Positions 7,959 through 17,718 of a DNA stretch of 64,000 bases are shown one piece after another. Origin of the DNA: JBKBUF01 sp046290815 (GTDB lineage Bacteria; Bacteroidota; Bacteroidia; Cytophagales; Cytophagaceae). Numbering within the stretch: position 1 is the first letter of the stretch; every line of letters starts with the position of its first letter. The translations under genes were made by a program, and so were the position numbers. The notes beneath the pieces were generated by a model. The model made no database searches and had not been told where the DNA came from. It worked only from the letters and a program-made list of their open reading frames with translations. The stretch is taken from positions 1-64,000 of the forward strand of contig JBKBUF010000015.1 in the NCBI GenBank assembly GCA_046290815.1, written 5' to 3'.

Positions 7959-9119
7959 TTATTCAATAATCGGTGCCGGATAAAAGGTTGCATTGGGATC
8001 AAAAAGATACCTGTAGGTAATATGTGTTTTAATAACCTTACTACCGACAGATTCACAAATTTTGATCATTTTGGGATTAAAGCTACCTATCCAGTTCATT
8101 TCAAAATCTGTATACCTACCTGAAGGCTGTATTATTCTAGCTGCGGCCATTACGATAGCTCCTTCCAATCCTTTACTTTGAAATTCAGGTATAACACCAA
8201 AAGCAACTCCAAACATTTTCTTACAAGTTCCTCTCAATTTATGGTAAAGAAATTTAATTTTTCCCCACCAGTTTAAATTGCCGTTCAGGTGTTTAAAAAT
8301 CTGATTGAGTTCAGGGATCATTATAAAAAAGGCAACCGGCTCCTTATCATAATAAGCGAACCAGACTAATTCTTCGTCCAATACAGGCTTCATTTGCTTC
8401 ATAATTGACATTGCCTGAGCCTTGGGCATTTCTCTTACTCCGCTGTGCTTAACCCATGCCTTATTATAAATATACCTGAAATCTTCTGCATATTTTTCAA
8501 GTTGATTCTTTCTTATATGCTCAAAATGATAAAAAGGGTCTCTTGCAATTCGGTCAGCTTTTTCAGCATACTTATCCGGCAAAGGGGCTTCAACAGTCCT
8601 ATGATATGTATATTGCTCAAAATAAGTCCTGAATCCGTACGATTCAAACAAGTCCTTATAATAAGGAAAATTATATGGCATAGAATAATTCGGCTCAATA
8701 AATCCATCTACCAGCAACCCCCACCACTTATCTCGTTCTCCAAAATTTACCGGACCGTCCATTGCCTCCATACCGTTTTCTTTTAACCATTCCTTACATT
8801 GGTCAAAGAGCATAAATGCAGCATCTTTGTCATTAATGCATTCAAAGAAACCCATCCCACCGGTTATATATTCAGTGGCTTTAGCAGTCTTGTTATTAAT
8901 AAAAGCAGCAACTCTGCCAATAGTTTCTCCCTGATGATTTATAAGAAGCCACCGTTCTGCTTTGCCATGTCTGAAATACTTATTTATCTCCGGATCAAAA
9001 ATACCATTTATGTCTTTATCCAAAGGCCTTATCCAATTAGGATCATCTTTATATAATTTCACCGGAAGCTTTAAAAACTCACTTTTTGTGCTTTTATCTG
9101 AAACATGTACAATCTTCAT
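7959..9119 (-). CDS. GNAT-like acetyltransferase-fold protein
   Basis: A protein of about 386 residues resembling a Bacteroidota family annotated as N-acetyltransferase-like (YghO type). The N-terminal half ends in a GPVNFGERDKWWGLLVDGF block. The C-terminal half looks like a GNAT acyl-CoA site (FGVIPEFQSKGLEGAIV), with IGSFNPKMIKICESVG after it. The substrate is unknown. The frame could start 19 residues upstream (9176), but MKIVHVSDKS at 9119 matches the usual N-terminus of this type and leaves room for a promoter before the divergent ATPase gene. It is cytoplasmic. Confidence 0.7.
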   Translation of the reverse strand: MKIVHVSDKSTKSEFLKLPVKLYKDDPNWIRPLDKDINGIFDPEINKYFRHGKAERWLLINHQGETIGRVAAFINNKTAKATEYITGGMGFFECINDKDAAFMLFDQCKEWLKENGMEAMDGPVNFGERDKWWGLLVDGFIEPNYSMPYNFPYYKDLFESYGFRTYFEQYTYHRTVEAPLPDKYAEKADRIARDPFYHFEHIRKNQLEKYAEDFRYIYNKAWVKHSGVREMPKAQAMSIMKQMKPVLDEELVWFAYYDKEPVAFFIMIPELNQIFKHLNGNLNWWGKIKFLYHKLRGTCKKMFGVAFGVIPEFQSKGLEGAIVMAAARIIQPSGRYTDFEMNWIGSFNPKMIKICESVGSKVIKTHITYRYLFDPNATFYPAPIIE

Positions 9120-9231
9120 AAACAAGGCAAAACTATAAAATTGACGGAAATCAGTTACAAAGTAATGAGTTCTCATTTATAAATAAGCAGCAAATCACAA
9201 ATTTTACATGCCACAATAAAAATTTTGATAA

Positions 9232-11940
9232 ATGCAGGAGATAAATTTTCATCAACTTTCTGAAAAAGAATTATATTCTCATTTTGCCTCCTCCCCGGAG
9301 GGACTTGACAGCCATACGGTTGAATCAAGAAAGAAGACTTATGGACCAAATGTATTACCTAGAAAAAATAGAAAAACTCTTATTCAGGTTATCCTGGAAC
9401 AGTTTTTTAGTCCCCTGATCTATGTTCTTCTTGCTGCGGCTGTGGTTTCATTTATCCTTCAGGAGTATTCAGACGGCTTTTTCATTTTGCTTGTATTAAT
9501 TATAAATGCGCTGATAGGTACAATCCAGGAATGGAAGGCTGAAACAAAAGCGGGAGCTCTTCAGGATTTAATAAGGATTAGTATTCGGGTAATAAGGAAT
9601 GGCATAGAAAGAATCACAGACAGTGAGGAGCTCGTTCCTGGTGATATTGTTTATCTTGAAGCTGGCAATAAAGTTCCTGCAGATGTTAGGATTACCGAAT
9701 GTGCTAATTTGAAATGTGAAGAAGCTCTTTTGACCGGAGAATCCATTGCTGTAGAAAAGAATAACGCAATCATAAATCGTAATGATTTACAAATAACGGA
9801 AAAGACTAATTATCTCTTTGCAGGTACCACCATCACCACCGGTTATGCAAAAGGAATTGTAACTGAAACAGGGGCAAATACTGAGATTGGTAAAATCGCC
9901 GAAAGTTTATCTCAGTTAGGAACAGGTAAAGCCCCTCTGGTAGAAAGGATGGAGGTTTTTGCAAGGAAAATAAGTATTGTTACCCTTGCGGGTTGCAGTA
10001 TCTTAGGAATTCTTGGTTTATTCAATGGCATTTCATTGGTAGACATATTCTTTTTTGTTGTTGCAGTAGCTGTTTCAGCAATCCCTGAAGGATTGCCAAT
10101 TTCAATGACTGTTGCTCTTTCCATCGGAACAGCCCGGATGGCAAAGAAAAATGTCATTGTCAGAAAGCTAACGGCAGTAGAAGGATTAGGGAGCTGTACC
10201 TATATTGCCACAGACAAGACCGGGACTCTTACTGTAGATCAACAAACAGTAAGGAAAATTATTACCAGTGATTTGAGTGAGTTTTCAGTGACAGGTACCG
10301 GTTATAACGGAATCGGAGATATTATAAACAAAGAAAAGCAAATCATAAAAGTCCCGAAAGCAGAAATCGATTCGTTGATCGAAAATCTTACACTTTGCAA
10401 TGAAGGTGGCCTATCAAAAATAAATGACACAGAATGGCAACATCAGGGAGATGCTGTAGATGTTGCTCTGCTGGCTTTATCATACAAGCATGGAAGATCT
10501 CCACAAGAAATAAAAAACAAAATTCATACGAAAAAAATTATTCCTTTTGAATCAGAGCAGAGATACTCAGGAATTTATTACAATAATAATTCAGGCAAAC
10601 TAATTCTCTCTGTGAAAGGCGCCGTTGAAAAGATACTTTCATTTTGTGGTTCAGCAGACCACAATATTATACAGGAGAAATCCGAATCGTTGGCAAAAGA
10701 GGGTTACCGTGTCATTGCAGTAGCATCAGGTGAAGTTCCGGAAATTTGCCAGGAAATTCCATCTACACTGCAATTACTTGGACTTGTCGCCCTGATTGAT
10801 CCGTTAAGACCCGAGGCGAAGGAAGCAATATCCCAATGTCATCAGGCTGGAATAAGAGTAGGCATGATTACAGGAGATCATCCTGAAACTGCTTTAAGTA
10901 TCGCTAAGGAACTAAATCTTGCTTCTTCGAAAAATGATGTAGTGACAGGAGCAGAGCTCAAAAGGATAATGGAAGATGAGAGAAACATTTTTGCATCGAT
11001 AAAAGATAAAAAAGTTTTTGCAAGAGTAACGCCACAACAAAAACAGCAAATAGTTGAAACTCTTAAAGAAAACGGACATTTCGTGGCTGTCACCGGCGAT
11101 GGTGTAAATGATGCTCCGGCACTGAAGTCGGCCAATATCGGGGTAGCAATGGGATACGGGACTGACGTAGCGAAAGATGCTGCTTCAATAATTGTTGCAG
11201 ATAATAATTTCGCATCAATAGCAAAGGCAATTGAAGAAGGAAGACATATTTATAGTAACCTTAGAAAAATAATTTACCTACTTGTATCTACCGGAGCAGC
11301 AGAACTATTAATGATTGGTTTGTCCCTAGGATTTGCTTTACCATTGCCATTTTTACCAGTTCAGCTCCTTTGGTTAAATCTGGTTACAAACGGAATTCAA
11401 GACAAAACCCTTGCCTTTGAAGAAGGAGAGTCACATGTAATGAAGGAAAAACCAAGAGACCCTAAAGAAAGCATTTTTAATAACTTAATGATAAAACAAC
11501 TAATTATTGCATCTCTTTTTATCAGTGTTATAACATTCAGCCTTTGGTATCATTTGCTAAACAATTTAAATTGGGATGAAAGTAAAGCTCGAAGCACAAT
11601 ATTATTATTAATGGTATTAATTCAGAATTTTCATGTACTTAATGCCAGATCCGAGAAAGTTTCCACCTTTAAAATCCCATTCAGAAAAAATCCATATTTG
11701 TGGTATGGAATAATAGGGGCACAAGGTACACACATCCTGGCAATGTATATTCCTTATACCCAGAAACTGATTCATTTGCAGCCTTTGGTACTTGAAGACT
11801 GGATCAAGCTGTTATTTACTGCTTCGTCGATTATCGTAATTATGGAAGCTTTTAAATGGTGGAATAACAGGAACATTTGTCGCCAAAATTTATTAATTTG
11901 GGACAAGAATGAAACGTTGGGTAATCAAACCGGAGCCTGA
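9232..11940 (+). CDS. P-type cation-transporting ATPase (P2 type)
   Basis: A 902-residue P-type pump with all core motifs: actuator loop TGES (168-171), PEGLP in M4 (285-289), phosphorylation site DKTGTLT (D328) and hinge GDGVNDAP (622-629). The cation-transporter N-terminal domain (1-60) and the C-terminal membrane domain place it with Ca2+/Na+-type P2 pumps. In M6 the sequence is NLVTNGIQDK, so N720 stands where SERCA has the calcium ligand D800. The ion is therefore uncertain. The 3' end overlaps recJ by 32 bp. Confidence 0.9.
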   Translation: MQEINFHQLSEKELYSHFASSPEGLDSHTVESRKKTYGPNVLPRKNRKTLIQVILEQFFSPLIYVLLAAAVVSFILQEYSDGFFILLVLIINALIGTIQEWKAETKAGALQDLIRISIRVIRNGIERITDSEELVPGDIVYLEAGNKVPADVRITECANLKCEEALLTGESIAVEKNNAIINRNDLQITEKTNYLFAGTTITTGYAKGIVTETGANTEIGKIAESLSQLGTGKAPLVERMEVFARKISIVTLAGCSILGILGLFNGISLVDIFFFVVAVAVSAIPEGLPISMTVALSIGTARMAKKNVIVRKLTAVEGLGSCTYIATDKTGTLTVDQQTVRKIITSDLSEFSVTGTGYNGIGDIINKEKQIIKVPKAEIDSLIENLTLCNEGGLSKINDTEWQHQGDAVDVALLALSYKHGRSPQEIKNKIHTKKIIPFESEQRYSGIYYNNNSGKLILSVKGAVEKILSFCGSADHNIIQEKSESLAKEGYRVIAVASGEVPEICQEIPSTLQLLGLVALIDPLRPEAKEAISQCHQAGIRVGMITGDHPETALSIAKELNLASSKNDVVTGAELKRIMEDERNIFASIKDKKVFARVTPQQKQQIVETLKENGHFVAVTGDGVNDAPALKSANIGVAMGYGTDVAKDAASIIVADNNFASIAKAIEEGRHIYSNLRKIIYLLVSTGAAELLMIGLSLGFALPLPFLPVQLLWLNLVTNGIQDKTLAFEEGESHVMKEKPRDPKESIFNNLMIKQLIIASLFISVITFSLWYHLLNNLNWDESKARSTILLLMVLIQNFHVLNARSEKVSTFKIPFRKNPYLWYGIIGAQGTHILAMYIPYTQKLIHLQPLVLEDWIKLLFTASSIIVIMEAFKWWNNRNICRQNLLIWDKNETLGNQTGA

Positions 11941-13633
11941 ACCGGAAATCGTCAGTGAACTTCAAAGCGCGCTTAATATTTCAAAGCCTTTGGCTGAATT
12001 GCTTTTGCAAAGAGAAATAAACAGCTTTGAAAAAGCAAAATTATTTTTTCGCCCTTCGATTGATCAGCTACATGACCCTTTTAAAATGAAGGACATGCAT
12101 AAAGCTGTTAGAAGGCTTAATGTTGCAATTGAAAATAACGAAAAAATACTTGTTTACGGAGATTATGATGTAGACGGAACCACTGCAGTATCGTTGTTTT
12201 ATGGATTCTTAAAAAACTATTATCCCAATCTGGATTTTTATATACCTGACCGCTATTCCGAAGGGTATGGTGTTTCCGCGAAAGGTATTGATTTTGCATT
12301 TGACAATAATTTTAAATTGATCATAAGTCTCGATTGCGGAATCAAATCTGCCAGGGAAATTACTTATGCCCGGAATAAAGGAATAGATTTTATTGTTTGC
12401 GATCACCATAACCCGGGTACTGAATTACCTGCTGCATATGCAATACTTGATCCTAAAAGAAAAGATTGTGAATATCCTTTCAAAGAATTATCAGGATGTG
12501 GTGTAGGCTTTAAGTTTTTACAGGCATTTTGCATTGATAGAGGAATAGATAGTTCTAATTTATTTAAATACCTTGATCTGCTGGCGGTAAGTATTGCATC
12601 AGATATAGTACCTGTAATAGGAGAAAACAGAATACTTCTTTACTATGGAATAAAAATATTAAATGAATGTCCGAGACCGGGCATGAAAGCACTTATTGAT
12701 GTAGCAGGAATTAAAAAGGTGATTAATGTTGAAAGCATTGTTTTCGGCCTGGGTCCACGAATTAACGCAGCCGGCAGAATTGCGCATGCCAAAGCAGCTG
12801 TCGAACTTATGCTTGCAGAAAATGCAGAAGATTCCATAGGTTTTGCCAGAAGGATTAATGAAAAAAATATCATTAGGAAAGATTTTGATTCTTCTATTAC
12901 TCAGGAAGCCATCCGTATGATTCAGGATGACAATTCTCTGTTGTCTGCAAGATCAACAGTTTTGTATAAGGAAGACTGGCATAAAGGAGTAATTGGTATT
13001 GTAGCATCGAGGTGCATCGAAAAATATCATCGTCCGACAATTATTCTAACGCACAATAAAGGTTATGCTACAGGTTCTGCGAGATCAGTACCCGGCTTTG
13101 ATGTTTATGAAGCAATTTCACAATGTGCGGACCTGCTTGAACAGTTTGGCGGGCATACCTATGCGGCAGGGCTTACAATTAAGTTGGATAAGATACATGA
13201 ATTCAGAAACAGATTTGAAGAAGTTGTATCAAAATCAATAAAAGAGGAAATGCTTATTCCTAAGATTGATATTGACCTGAAGTTACCTTTAAATAAAATA
13301 AATCAGAAATTTTATAATGTATTGAAGCAATTGGCTCCTTTCGGACCAGGGAATATGGAGCCTGTTTTCCTTTCAGAAAATGTTTGTGATGATGGAAGTG
13401 CACGATTATTGAAGGGAGAGCATTTGAAATTAAGAATTACTCAGGAAGATGGTAATGAATTTATAGATGCGATAGGCTTTAATATGCCCGAATTTTATCC
13501 TAAAATCTCAAAAGGGCACCCTTTTAACTTATGCTATCAAATTACTGAAAATGAATTTAATGGCAGGAAATCATTACAATTGATGATAAAGGATATTAAA
13601 TTTGTTAACCAGGAAAACGGACTTGCAGTTTAA
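11909..13633 (+). CDS. recJ: Single-stranded-DNA-specific exonuclease RecJ
   Basis: A 5'-3' single-strand exonuclease of DNA repair and recombination, 574 residues. The DHH phosphoesterase motifs are clear: YGDYDVDGTTA (83-93), SLDCG (140-144) and CDHHNPG (164-170). A DHHA1 domain follows with GVIGIVASR and the glycine-rich FGGHTYAAGLTI, and then an OB-fold C-terminus. The start lies inside the end of the ATPase gene. The N-terminus (MKRWVIKPEP) is typical, which supports this start despite the overlap. Confidence 0.95.
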   Translation: MKRWVIKPEPEPEIVSELQSALNISKPLAELLLQREINSFEKAKLFFRPSIDQLHDPFKMKDMHKAVRRLNVAIENNEKILVYGDYDVDGTTAVSLFYGFLKNYYPNLDFYIPDRYSEGYGVSAKGIDFAFDNNFKLIISLDCGIKSAREITYARNKGIDFIVCDHHNPGTELPAAYAILDPKRKDCEYPFKELSGCGVGFKFLQAFCIDRGIDSSNLFKYLDLLAVSIASDIVPVIGENRILLYYGIKILNECPRPGMKALIDVAGIKKVINVESIVFGLGPRINAAGRIAHAKAAVELMLAENAEDSIGFARRINEKNIIRKDFDSSITQEAIRMIQDDNSLLSARSTVLYKEDWHKGVIGIVASRCIEKYHRPTIILTHNKGYATGSARSVPGFDVYEAISQCADLLEQFGGHTYAAGLTIKLDKIHEFRNRFEEVVSKSIKEEMLIPKIDIDLKLPLNKINQKFYNVLKQLAPFGPGNMEPVFLSENVCDDGSARLLKGEHLKLRITQEDGNEFIDAIGFNMPEFYPKISKGHPFNLCYQITENEFNGRKSLQLMIKDIKFVNQENGLAV

Positions 13634-13678
13634 TAATCTGTATCTGAAAAGTGATCCAAATTTGGTAAAGCAAAAAAC

Positions 13679-14410
13679 ATGAAACTAAGAGCTGAAAACT
13701 TATTCAAAAAATATAAAGCAAGGACAGTCGTAAATAATGTCTCTGTGGAGGTAAATCAAGGAGAGATTGTTGGACTGTTAGGGCCTAATGGTGCAGGTAA
13801 AACCACATCATTTTACATGATTGTAGGTTTGATTAAACCAAATTCAGGCCACATCTTTTTGGAAAATGAAGATATAACTGCTTTACCAATGTATCAGAGG
13901 GCAAAAAAAGGAGTTGGTTATCTTGCTCAGGAAGCCTCTGTTTTCAGGAAACTGTCCGTGGAAGAAAATATACTGGCAGTGCTTGAAATGACTAATTTAC
14001 CTAAGGTAGAACAGAAGCGAAGGACAGAAGAATTATTAGAAGAGTTCAGTCTTACTCATGTAAGAAAAAATTTAGGGATGGTGCTGTCAGGAGGAGAAAG
14101 AAGAAGAACTGAGATTGCCAGAGCCCTTGCTGTGGACCCAAAATTTGTTTTGCTGGATGAGCCTTTTGCCGGTGTAGACCCAATTGCTGTGGAAGAAATT
14201 CAAAGTATAGTGGCCAAATTAAAAAACAAAAACATTGGCATTTTGATTACAGACCATAATGTTAACGAAACTCTGTCGATTACCGACAGGGCATATTTGT
14301 TGTTTGAAGGAAAAATTCTTAAATCGGGTACTGCAGAAGAGCTTGCTGCTGACGAACAGGTAAGAAGAGTTTATTTGGGTAAGCATTTCGAATTAAAAAG
14401 AAAAATATAA
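13679..14410 (+). CDS. lptB: LPS export ABC transporter ATP-binding protein
   Basis: The cytoplasmic ATPase of the LptB2FG complex, which extracts lipopolysaccharide from the inner membrane. The 243-residue protein has Walker A GPNGAGKTT (35-43), signature LSGGERRR (136-143), Walker B FVLLDEPFAG (156-165) and the switch His in LITDHNV. The LptB-type sequence YLAQEASVFRKLSVEENI is also present. It is 45 bp after recJ on the same strand. The permease genes lptFG are not in the window. Confidence 0.93.
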   Translation: MKLRAENLFKKYKARTVVNNVSVEVNQGEIVGLLGPNGAGKTTSFYMIVGLIKPNSGHIFLENEDITALPMYQRAKKGVGYLAQEASVFRKLSVEENILAVLEMTNLPKVEQKRRTEELLEEFSLTHVRKNLGMVLSGGERRRTEIARALAVDPKFVLLDEPFAGVDPIAVEEIQSIVAKLKNKNIGILITDHNVNETLSITDRAYLLFEGKILKSGTAEELAADEQVRRVYLGKHFELKRKI

Positions 14411-14460
14411 GTGGCTTGGTTTTCCACTTAGGGAAATGGCTGGAATTTAAATTTGAATTT

Positions 14461-15981
14461 GTGAAGATCTTAAACATCATATTGAAGGAAATTTTAATGA
14501 GAAGGATTTCTCATATTGAAAGATTCATTAAAAATCCTCATGATGTACAGGAGCAATTATTATTATCAATCGTAAAGAAAGCAAGGAATACTGAATGGGG
14601 GAAAAAGCACGATTACAAATCGATAAAGAATCTACAGCAGCTTAAGGAAAGAGTGCCTGTTTCTCCCTATGAAAAGATATATCCCTATATAGAAAGAATG
14701 ATGATGGGTGAAAAAGACATACTATGGCCTAGTCCTATCACCTGGTTTTCTAAATCCTCCGGTACTACCAATGCCAAAAGTAAATTTATTCCTGTTTCAA
14801 AAGATGCCTTATTTCATTGCCATTACAAAGGTGGAAAAGATTTACTATGTCTTTACTTTCACAACAAGCCTGACAGCAAACTTTTTGAAGGCAAAGGTTT
14901 AGGAATCGGCGGAACATACAATGCCAATAAAAAATGGTCCAATTCTTATTATGGAGATGTTTCTGCTGTGATCATGGCAAATCTCCCTATGTGGGCACAA
15001 TTTGTCAGAACACCCAGTCTGAAAATTGCCTTGATGGATGAATGGGAAGAAAAGATAGAAAGAATGGCAAGAGCAACGCTGAATGAAAAAGTAACTAACA
15101 TTTCAGGTGTTCCGACTTGGTCAATTGTATTACTTGAAAGAATACTTGAAATCACTGGTAAATCAAATATATTGGAAGTATGGCCGGAATTTGAAGTTTT
15201 TTACCACGGAGCTGTTGCATTTGGCCCTTACAAAGATATATTCAAAAAGTTCTTTCCTTCCGACAAAGTGATGTATTTGGAAACTTATAATGCATCGGAG
15301 GGATTTTTTGGCATTCAGGACGACTTAAGTATTGATCATCTTCTGCTCATGCTGGATTACGGGATCTATTATGAATTTATTCCAATGGAAGAGGAAGATA
15401 AAGAATTTCCAAAAACAATTAGCCTGGACCAGGTACAATTAAATACAAATTATGCTATGGTAATCTCAACCAACGCAGGTTTGTGGAGATATAAAATAGG
15501 TGATACTGTTAAATTCACCAGCCTATCGCCCTATAGAATTAAAATTTCAGGAAGGACAAAGCATTTTATTAATGCATTCGGAGAGGAATTAATTGTTGAA
15601 AATGCTGAGACTGCTTTGGCAGAAGCATGTAAACGGACCGGTGCTACGGCAACTAATTTTACTGCAGGGCCTGTATATTTTGAAGGGAAAAGCAGAGGTG
15701 GACATGAATGGATTATAGAGTTCTCAGATGTGCCATTAAACATGGAAAATTTTTCGGTAATATTGGATGAAGAACTAAAAAAAGTCAATTCAGACTACGA
15801 AGCAAAAAGGCACAAAGACCTTGCACTTCAAAAACCGATTGTCCATTCCGTTCCATCCGGAACATTTTACAATTGGATGAAAAAAAGAGGCAAACTAGGC
15901 GGTCAAAACAAAGTACCACGTCTTTCCAATAACCGGGAATACCTGGAGGACATTTTAAAAGGTCTCCAGCTAATTCAGTAA
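14461..15981 (+). CDS. GH3 auxin-responsive-promoter family protein
   Basis: A protein of about 500 residues related to plant GH3 acyl-acid amido synthetases, an adenylate-forming superfamily. Homologues are common in Bacteroidota, where the substrate is unknown. Visible features are a phosphate-binding loop WFSKSSGTTNAKSKFIPVS, an ETYNASEGFFG motif and GLWRYKIGDTVKFTS. The open frame runs up to 14416, but those first residues look unlike the family. A GTG at 14461 (giving VKILNIILKEILMRRISHIERF) or the ATG at 14497 is more plausible. It closely follows lptB. Confidence 0.85.
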   Translation: MKILNIILKEILMRRISHIERFIKNPHDVQEQLLLSIVKKARNTEWGKKHDYKSIKNLQQLKERVPVSPYEKIYPYIERMMMGEKDILWPSPITWFSKSSGTTNAKSKFIPVSKDALFHCHYKGGKDLLCLYFHNKPDSKLFEGKGLGIGGTYNANKKWSNSYYGDVSAVIMANLPMWAQFVRTPSLKIALMDEWEEKIERMARATLNEKVTNISGVPTWSIVLLERILEITGKSNILEVWPEFEVFYHGAVAFGPYKDIFKKFFPSDKVMYLETYNASEGFFGIQDDLSIDHLLLMLDYGIYYEFIPMEEEDKEFPKTISLDQVQLNTNYAMVISTNAGLWRYKIGDTVKFTSLSPYRIKISGRTKHFINAFGEELIVENAETALAEACKRTGATATNFTAGPVYFEGKSRGGHEWIIEFSDVPLNMENFSVILDEELKKVNSDYEAKRHKDLALQKPIVHSVPSGTFYNWMKKRGKLGGQNKVPRLSNNREYLEDILKGLQLIQ

Positions 15982-15988
15982 CTGCCTA

Positions 15989-16150
15989 TTAGAAGTAAAT
16001 TACCTGGTCTATCATCCTATCGGCTATTGCATTCAATACTATATATGTTTTTTTATCCCCTCTTTTTTGCGCCTCAATTGCATCCAATCTCAATTTCATA
16101 TAATGCTCTCTGATTTTCTCTTTTTGAGACTTTCCAAATATCTTCCACAT
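15989..16150 (-). CDS. Small DUF6435-like protein
   Basis: A 53-residue gene read from the minus strand: ATG at 16148-16150, TAA at 15989-15991. The product begins MWKIFGKSQKEKIREHYMKL and continues with an amphipathic helix (DAIEAQKRGDKKTYIVLN). The aromatic N-terminus, the AxxAQxxGD helix and the length fit the small DUF6435 family as I recall it, whose function is unknown. It converges on the GH3 gene with a 7-bp gap. It was found by eye because it is below usual length cut-offs. Confidence 0.65.
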   Translation of the reverse strand: MWKIFGKSQKEKIREHYMKLRLDAIEAQKRGDKKTYIVLNAIADRMIDQVIYF

Positions 16151-16678
16151 AATCGAATCATTTACATTAAATCAACCCACAAACCAGGTTAATTGTTGAA
16201 TGAAGTTTTACGATCCAATTCCAGTAGGATTATTTTAAGTAAGTGAGTCAGGTTGGTTTGTTAATTAAAATCAGAATTCATTGATAAAAATCCACATTTA
16301 ATTCACAGGTTTATTCTTGGTCGTTGAATTATTTAAAATTCAGCGTTATTTTATGTCCTCCAAAAATTCAAACAAAAACAACTCAAAATTATCCACAAAG
16401 TTATCAAGTTTTCAACAGGAAAAAGTTTTCGCATTACAATAAGATATCATTCAAGACATTACTACTAAATCGAACATATTCAATTTTGTTGATAAGTGTT
16501 ACTAAAAAATTACTCAAATCCAATTTCAATGATTCAGATCAGGGATTTTAGTGATTTTATATTGGAAAATTTCAATCAATACCCTAAAAGAAATTGTTTG
16601 AACTTTATCAGTAAAAATTTTTAAATAATTCCGGGAAACAGGATAAATTTTAATGTAATTGCATTTATCCTATATCTT
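16151..16678. other. AT-rich spacer with DnaA-box-like sites (candidate oriC)
   Basis: 528 bp without a convincing gene. It contains a perfect DnaA box TTATCCACA at 16389-16397. This is followed at once by TTATCAAGT (16401-16409) and TTTTCAACA (16410-16418), and by TTATCAACA on the minus strand at 16487-16495. The surroundings are very AT-rich. Clustered DnaA boxes in an AT-rich spacer are what an origin looks like. No dnaA gene or strand-switch proof is available here. It may simply be the leader of the following gene. Confidence 0.4.
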
Positions 16679-17617
16679 ATGAAAAACCGAATAACTAAAC
16701 TACTAAACATCCAGGTGCCGATAATTCAGGCTGGAATGGTTTGGTGCAGCGGATGGAAACTTGCTTCTGCTGTGAGTAATGCCGGAGGTCTGGGTATTAT
16801 CGGAGCGGGATCCATGTATCCGGAAGTGTTGAAAGAGCATATTGAAAAATGCAAGGCAGCCACCAAAAACCCATTTGCCGTTAATTTGCCCTTGCTATAT
16901 CCGGATATAGATAAGCATATTGATATTATTATTTCACAAGGTGTAAAGAACGTTTTTACTTCAGCAGGAAATCCGAAAACATGGACATCAAAACTGAAGG
17001 AAAGTGGTATCAACGTTATCCACGTAGTATCAAGTGCAAAGTTTGCTTTGAAGGCCGAGGAAGCAGGAGTAGATGCGGTGGTTGCAGAGGGTTTTGAAGC
17101 AGGAGGTCATAATGGCAGAGAAGAAACCACCACCTTTTGTCTGATACCAATGGTATCAGAATCTGTGAAAATACCTGTAATAGCAGCAGGGGGCATAGGC
17201 ACAGGCAGAGGAATTTTTGCCGCTTTCGCTTTAGGGGCTGAAGGAGTACAAATAGGTAGCAGATTCGCAGTAAGCCAGGAGTCATCTGCACATATCAATT
17301 TTAAAAACCGAATAGTACAGGCGTCTGAAGGAGAAACTGTCCTAACATTAAAATCAGTCACACCCGTTCGACTTATAAAAAATAAATTTTATCAGGAAGT
17401 TAAAGCTGCTGAAGAAAGAGGTGCAACCCCTGATGAGTTAAAAGTATTGTTAGGAAGAGGTAGAGCCAAAAAAGGAATTTTTGAGGGAAACCTGGAGGAA
17501 GGAGAACTTGAAATCGGGCAGATTTCAGCCACAATTCGAGAGATAAAACCTGCCGCTGAAATTTTAAATGAACTTTGGAAAGAATATGTTGCGTTAAAGC
17601 AAGAATTTTGTAAATGA
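16679..17617 (+). CDS. Nitronate monooxygenase family flavoprotein
   Basis: A 312-residue FMN-dependent TIM-barrel enzyme of the 2-nitropropane dioxygenase/FabK superfamily. Diagnostic parts are PIIQAGMVWCSG near the N-terminus, EGFEAGGHNGRE with the likely catalytic His144, and the phosphate-binding AAGGIGTGRG (169-178) followed by GAEGVQIGSRF. Members oxidise alkyl nitronates or act as enoyl-ACP reductases (FabK), and sequence alone does not separate the two. It is cytoplasmic. It stands about 100 bp before glyA with its own upstream spacer. Confidence 0.88.
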   Translation: MKNRITKLLNIQVPIIQAGMVWCSGWKLASAVSNAGGLGIIGAGSMYPEVLKEHIEKCKAATKNPFAVNLPLLYPDIDKHIDIIISQGVKNVFTSAGNPKTWTSKLKESGINVIHVVSSAKFALKAEEAGVDAVVAEGFEAGGHNGREETTTFCLIPMVSESVKIPVIAAGGIGTGRGIFAAFALGAEGVQIGSRFAVSQESSAHINFKNRIVQASEGETVLTLKSVTPVRLIKNKFYQEVKAAEERGATPDELKVLLGRGRAKKGIFEGNLEEGELEIGQISATIREIKPAAEILNELWKEYVALKQEFCK

Positions 17618-17660
17618 AGCTAATAGTATTCAAGGGCTTAACACTTTAACATCATAAGGC

Positions 17661-17691
17661 TTTCCAGCTTCAACAATTGTTCGTAATTTTG
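17661..17691 (+). promoter_or_regulatory. Probable promoter of glyA
   Basis: TAATTTTG at 17684-17691 is an exact TAnnTTTG -7 box 28 bp before the glyA start. A partial -33 (TTTC at 17661) stands 19 bp upstream. The -33 element is weak, so confidence is moderate. Confidence 0.5.
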
Positions 17692-17718
17692 TTTTTTAAA
17701 TCCGATTAACTTAAAATC

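Noticed and set aside
16324..16551. 75-residue plus-strand frame in the spacer before the nitronate monooxygenase gene
   Set aside because: The composition is AT-driven, it has no recognisable domain, and it covers the DnaA-box-like sites, so it is more likely non-coding.
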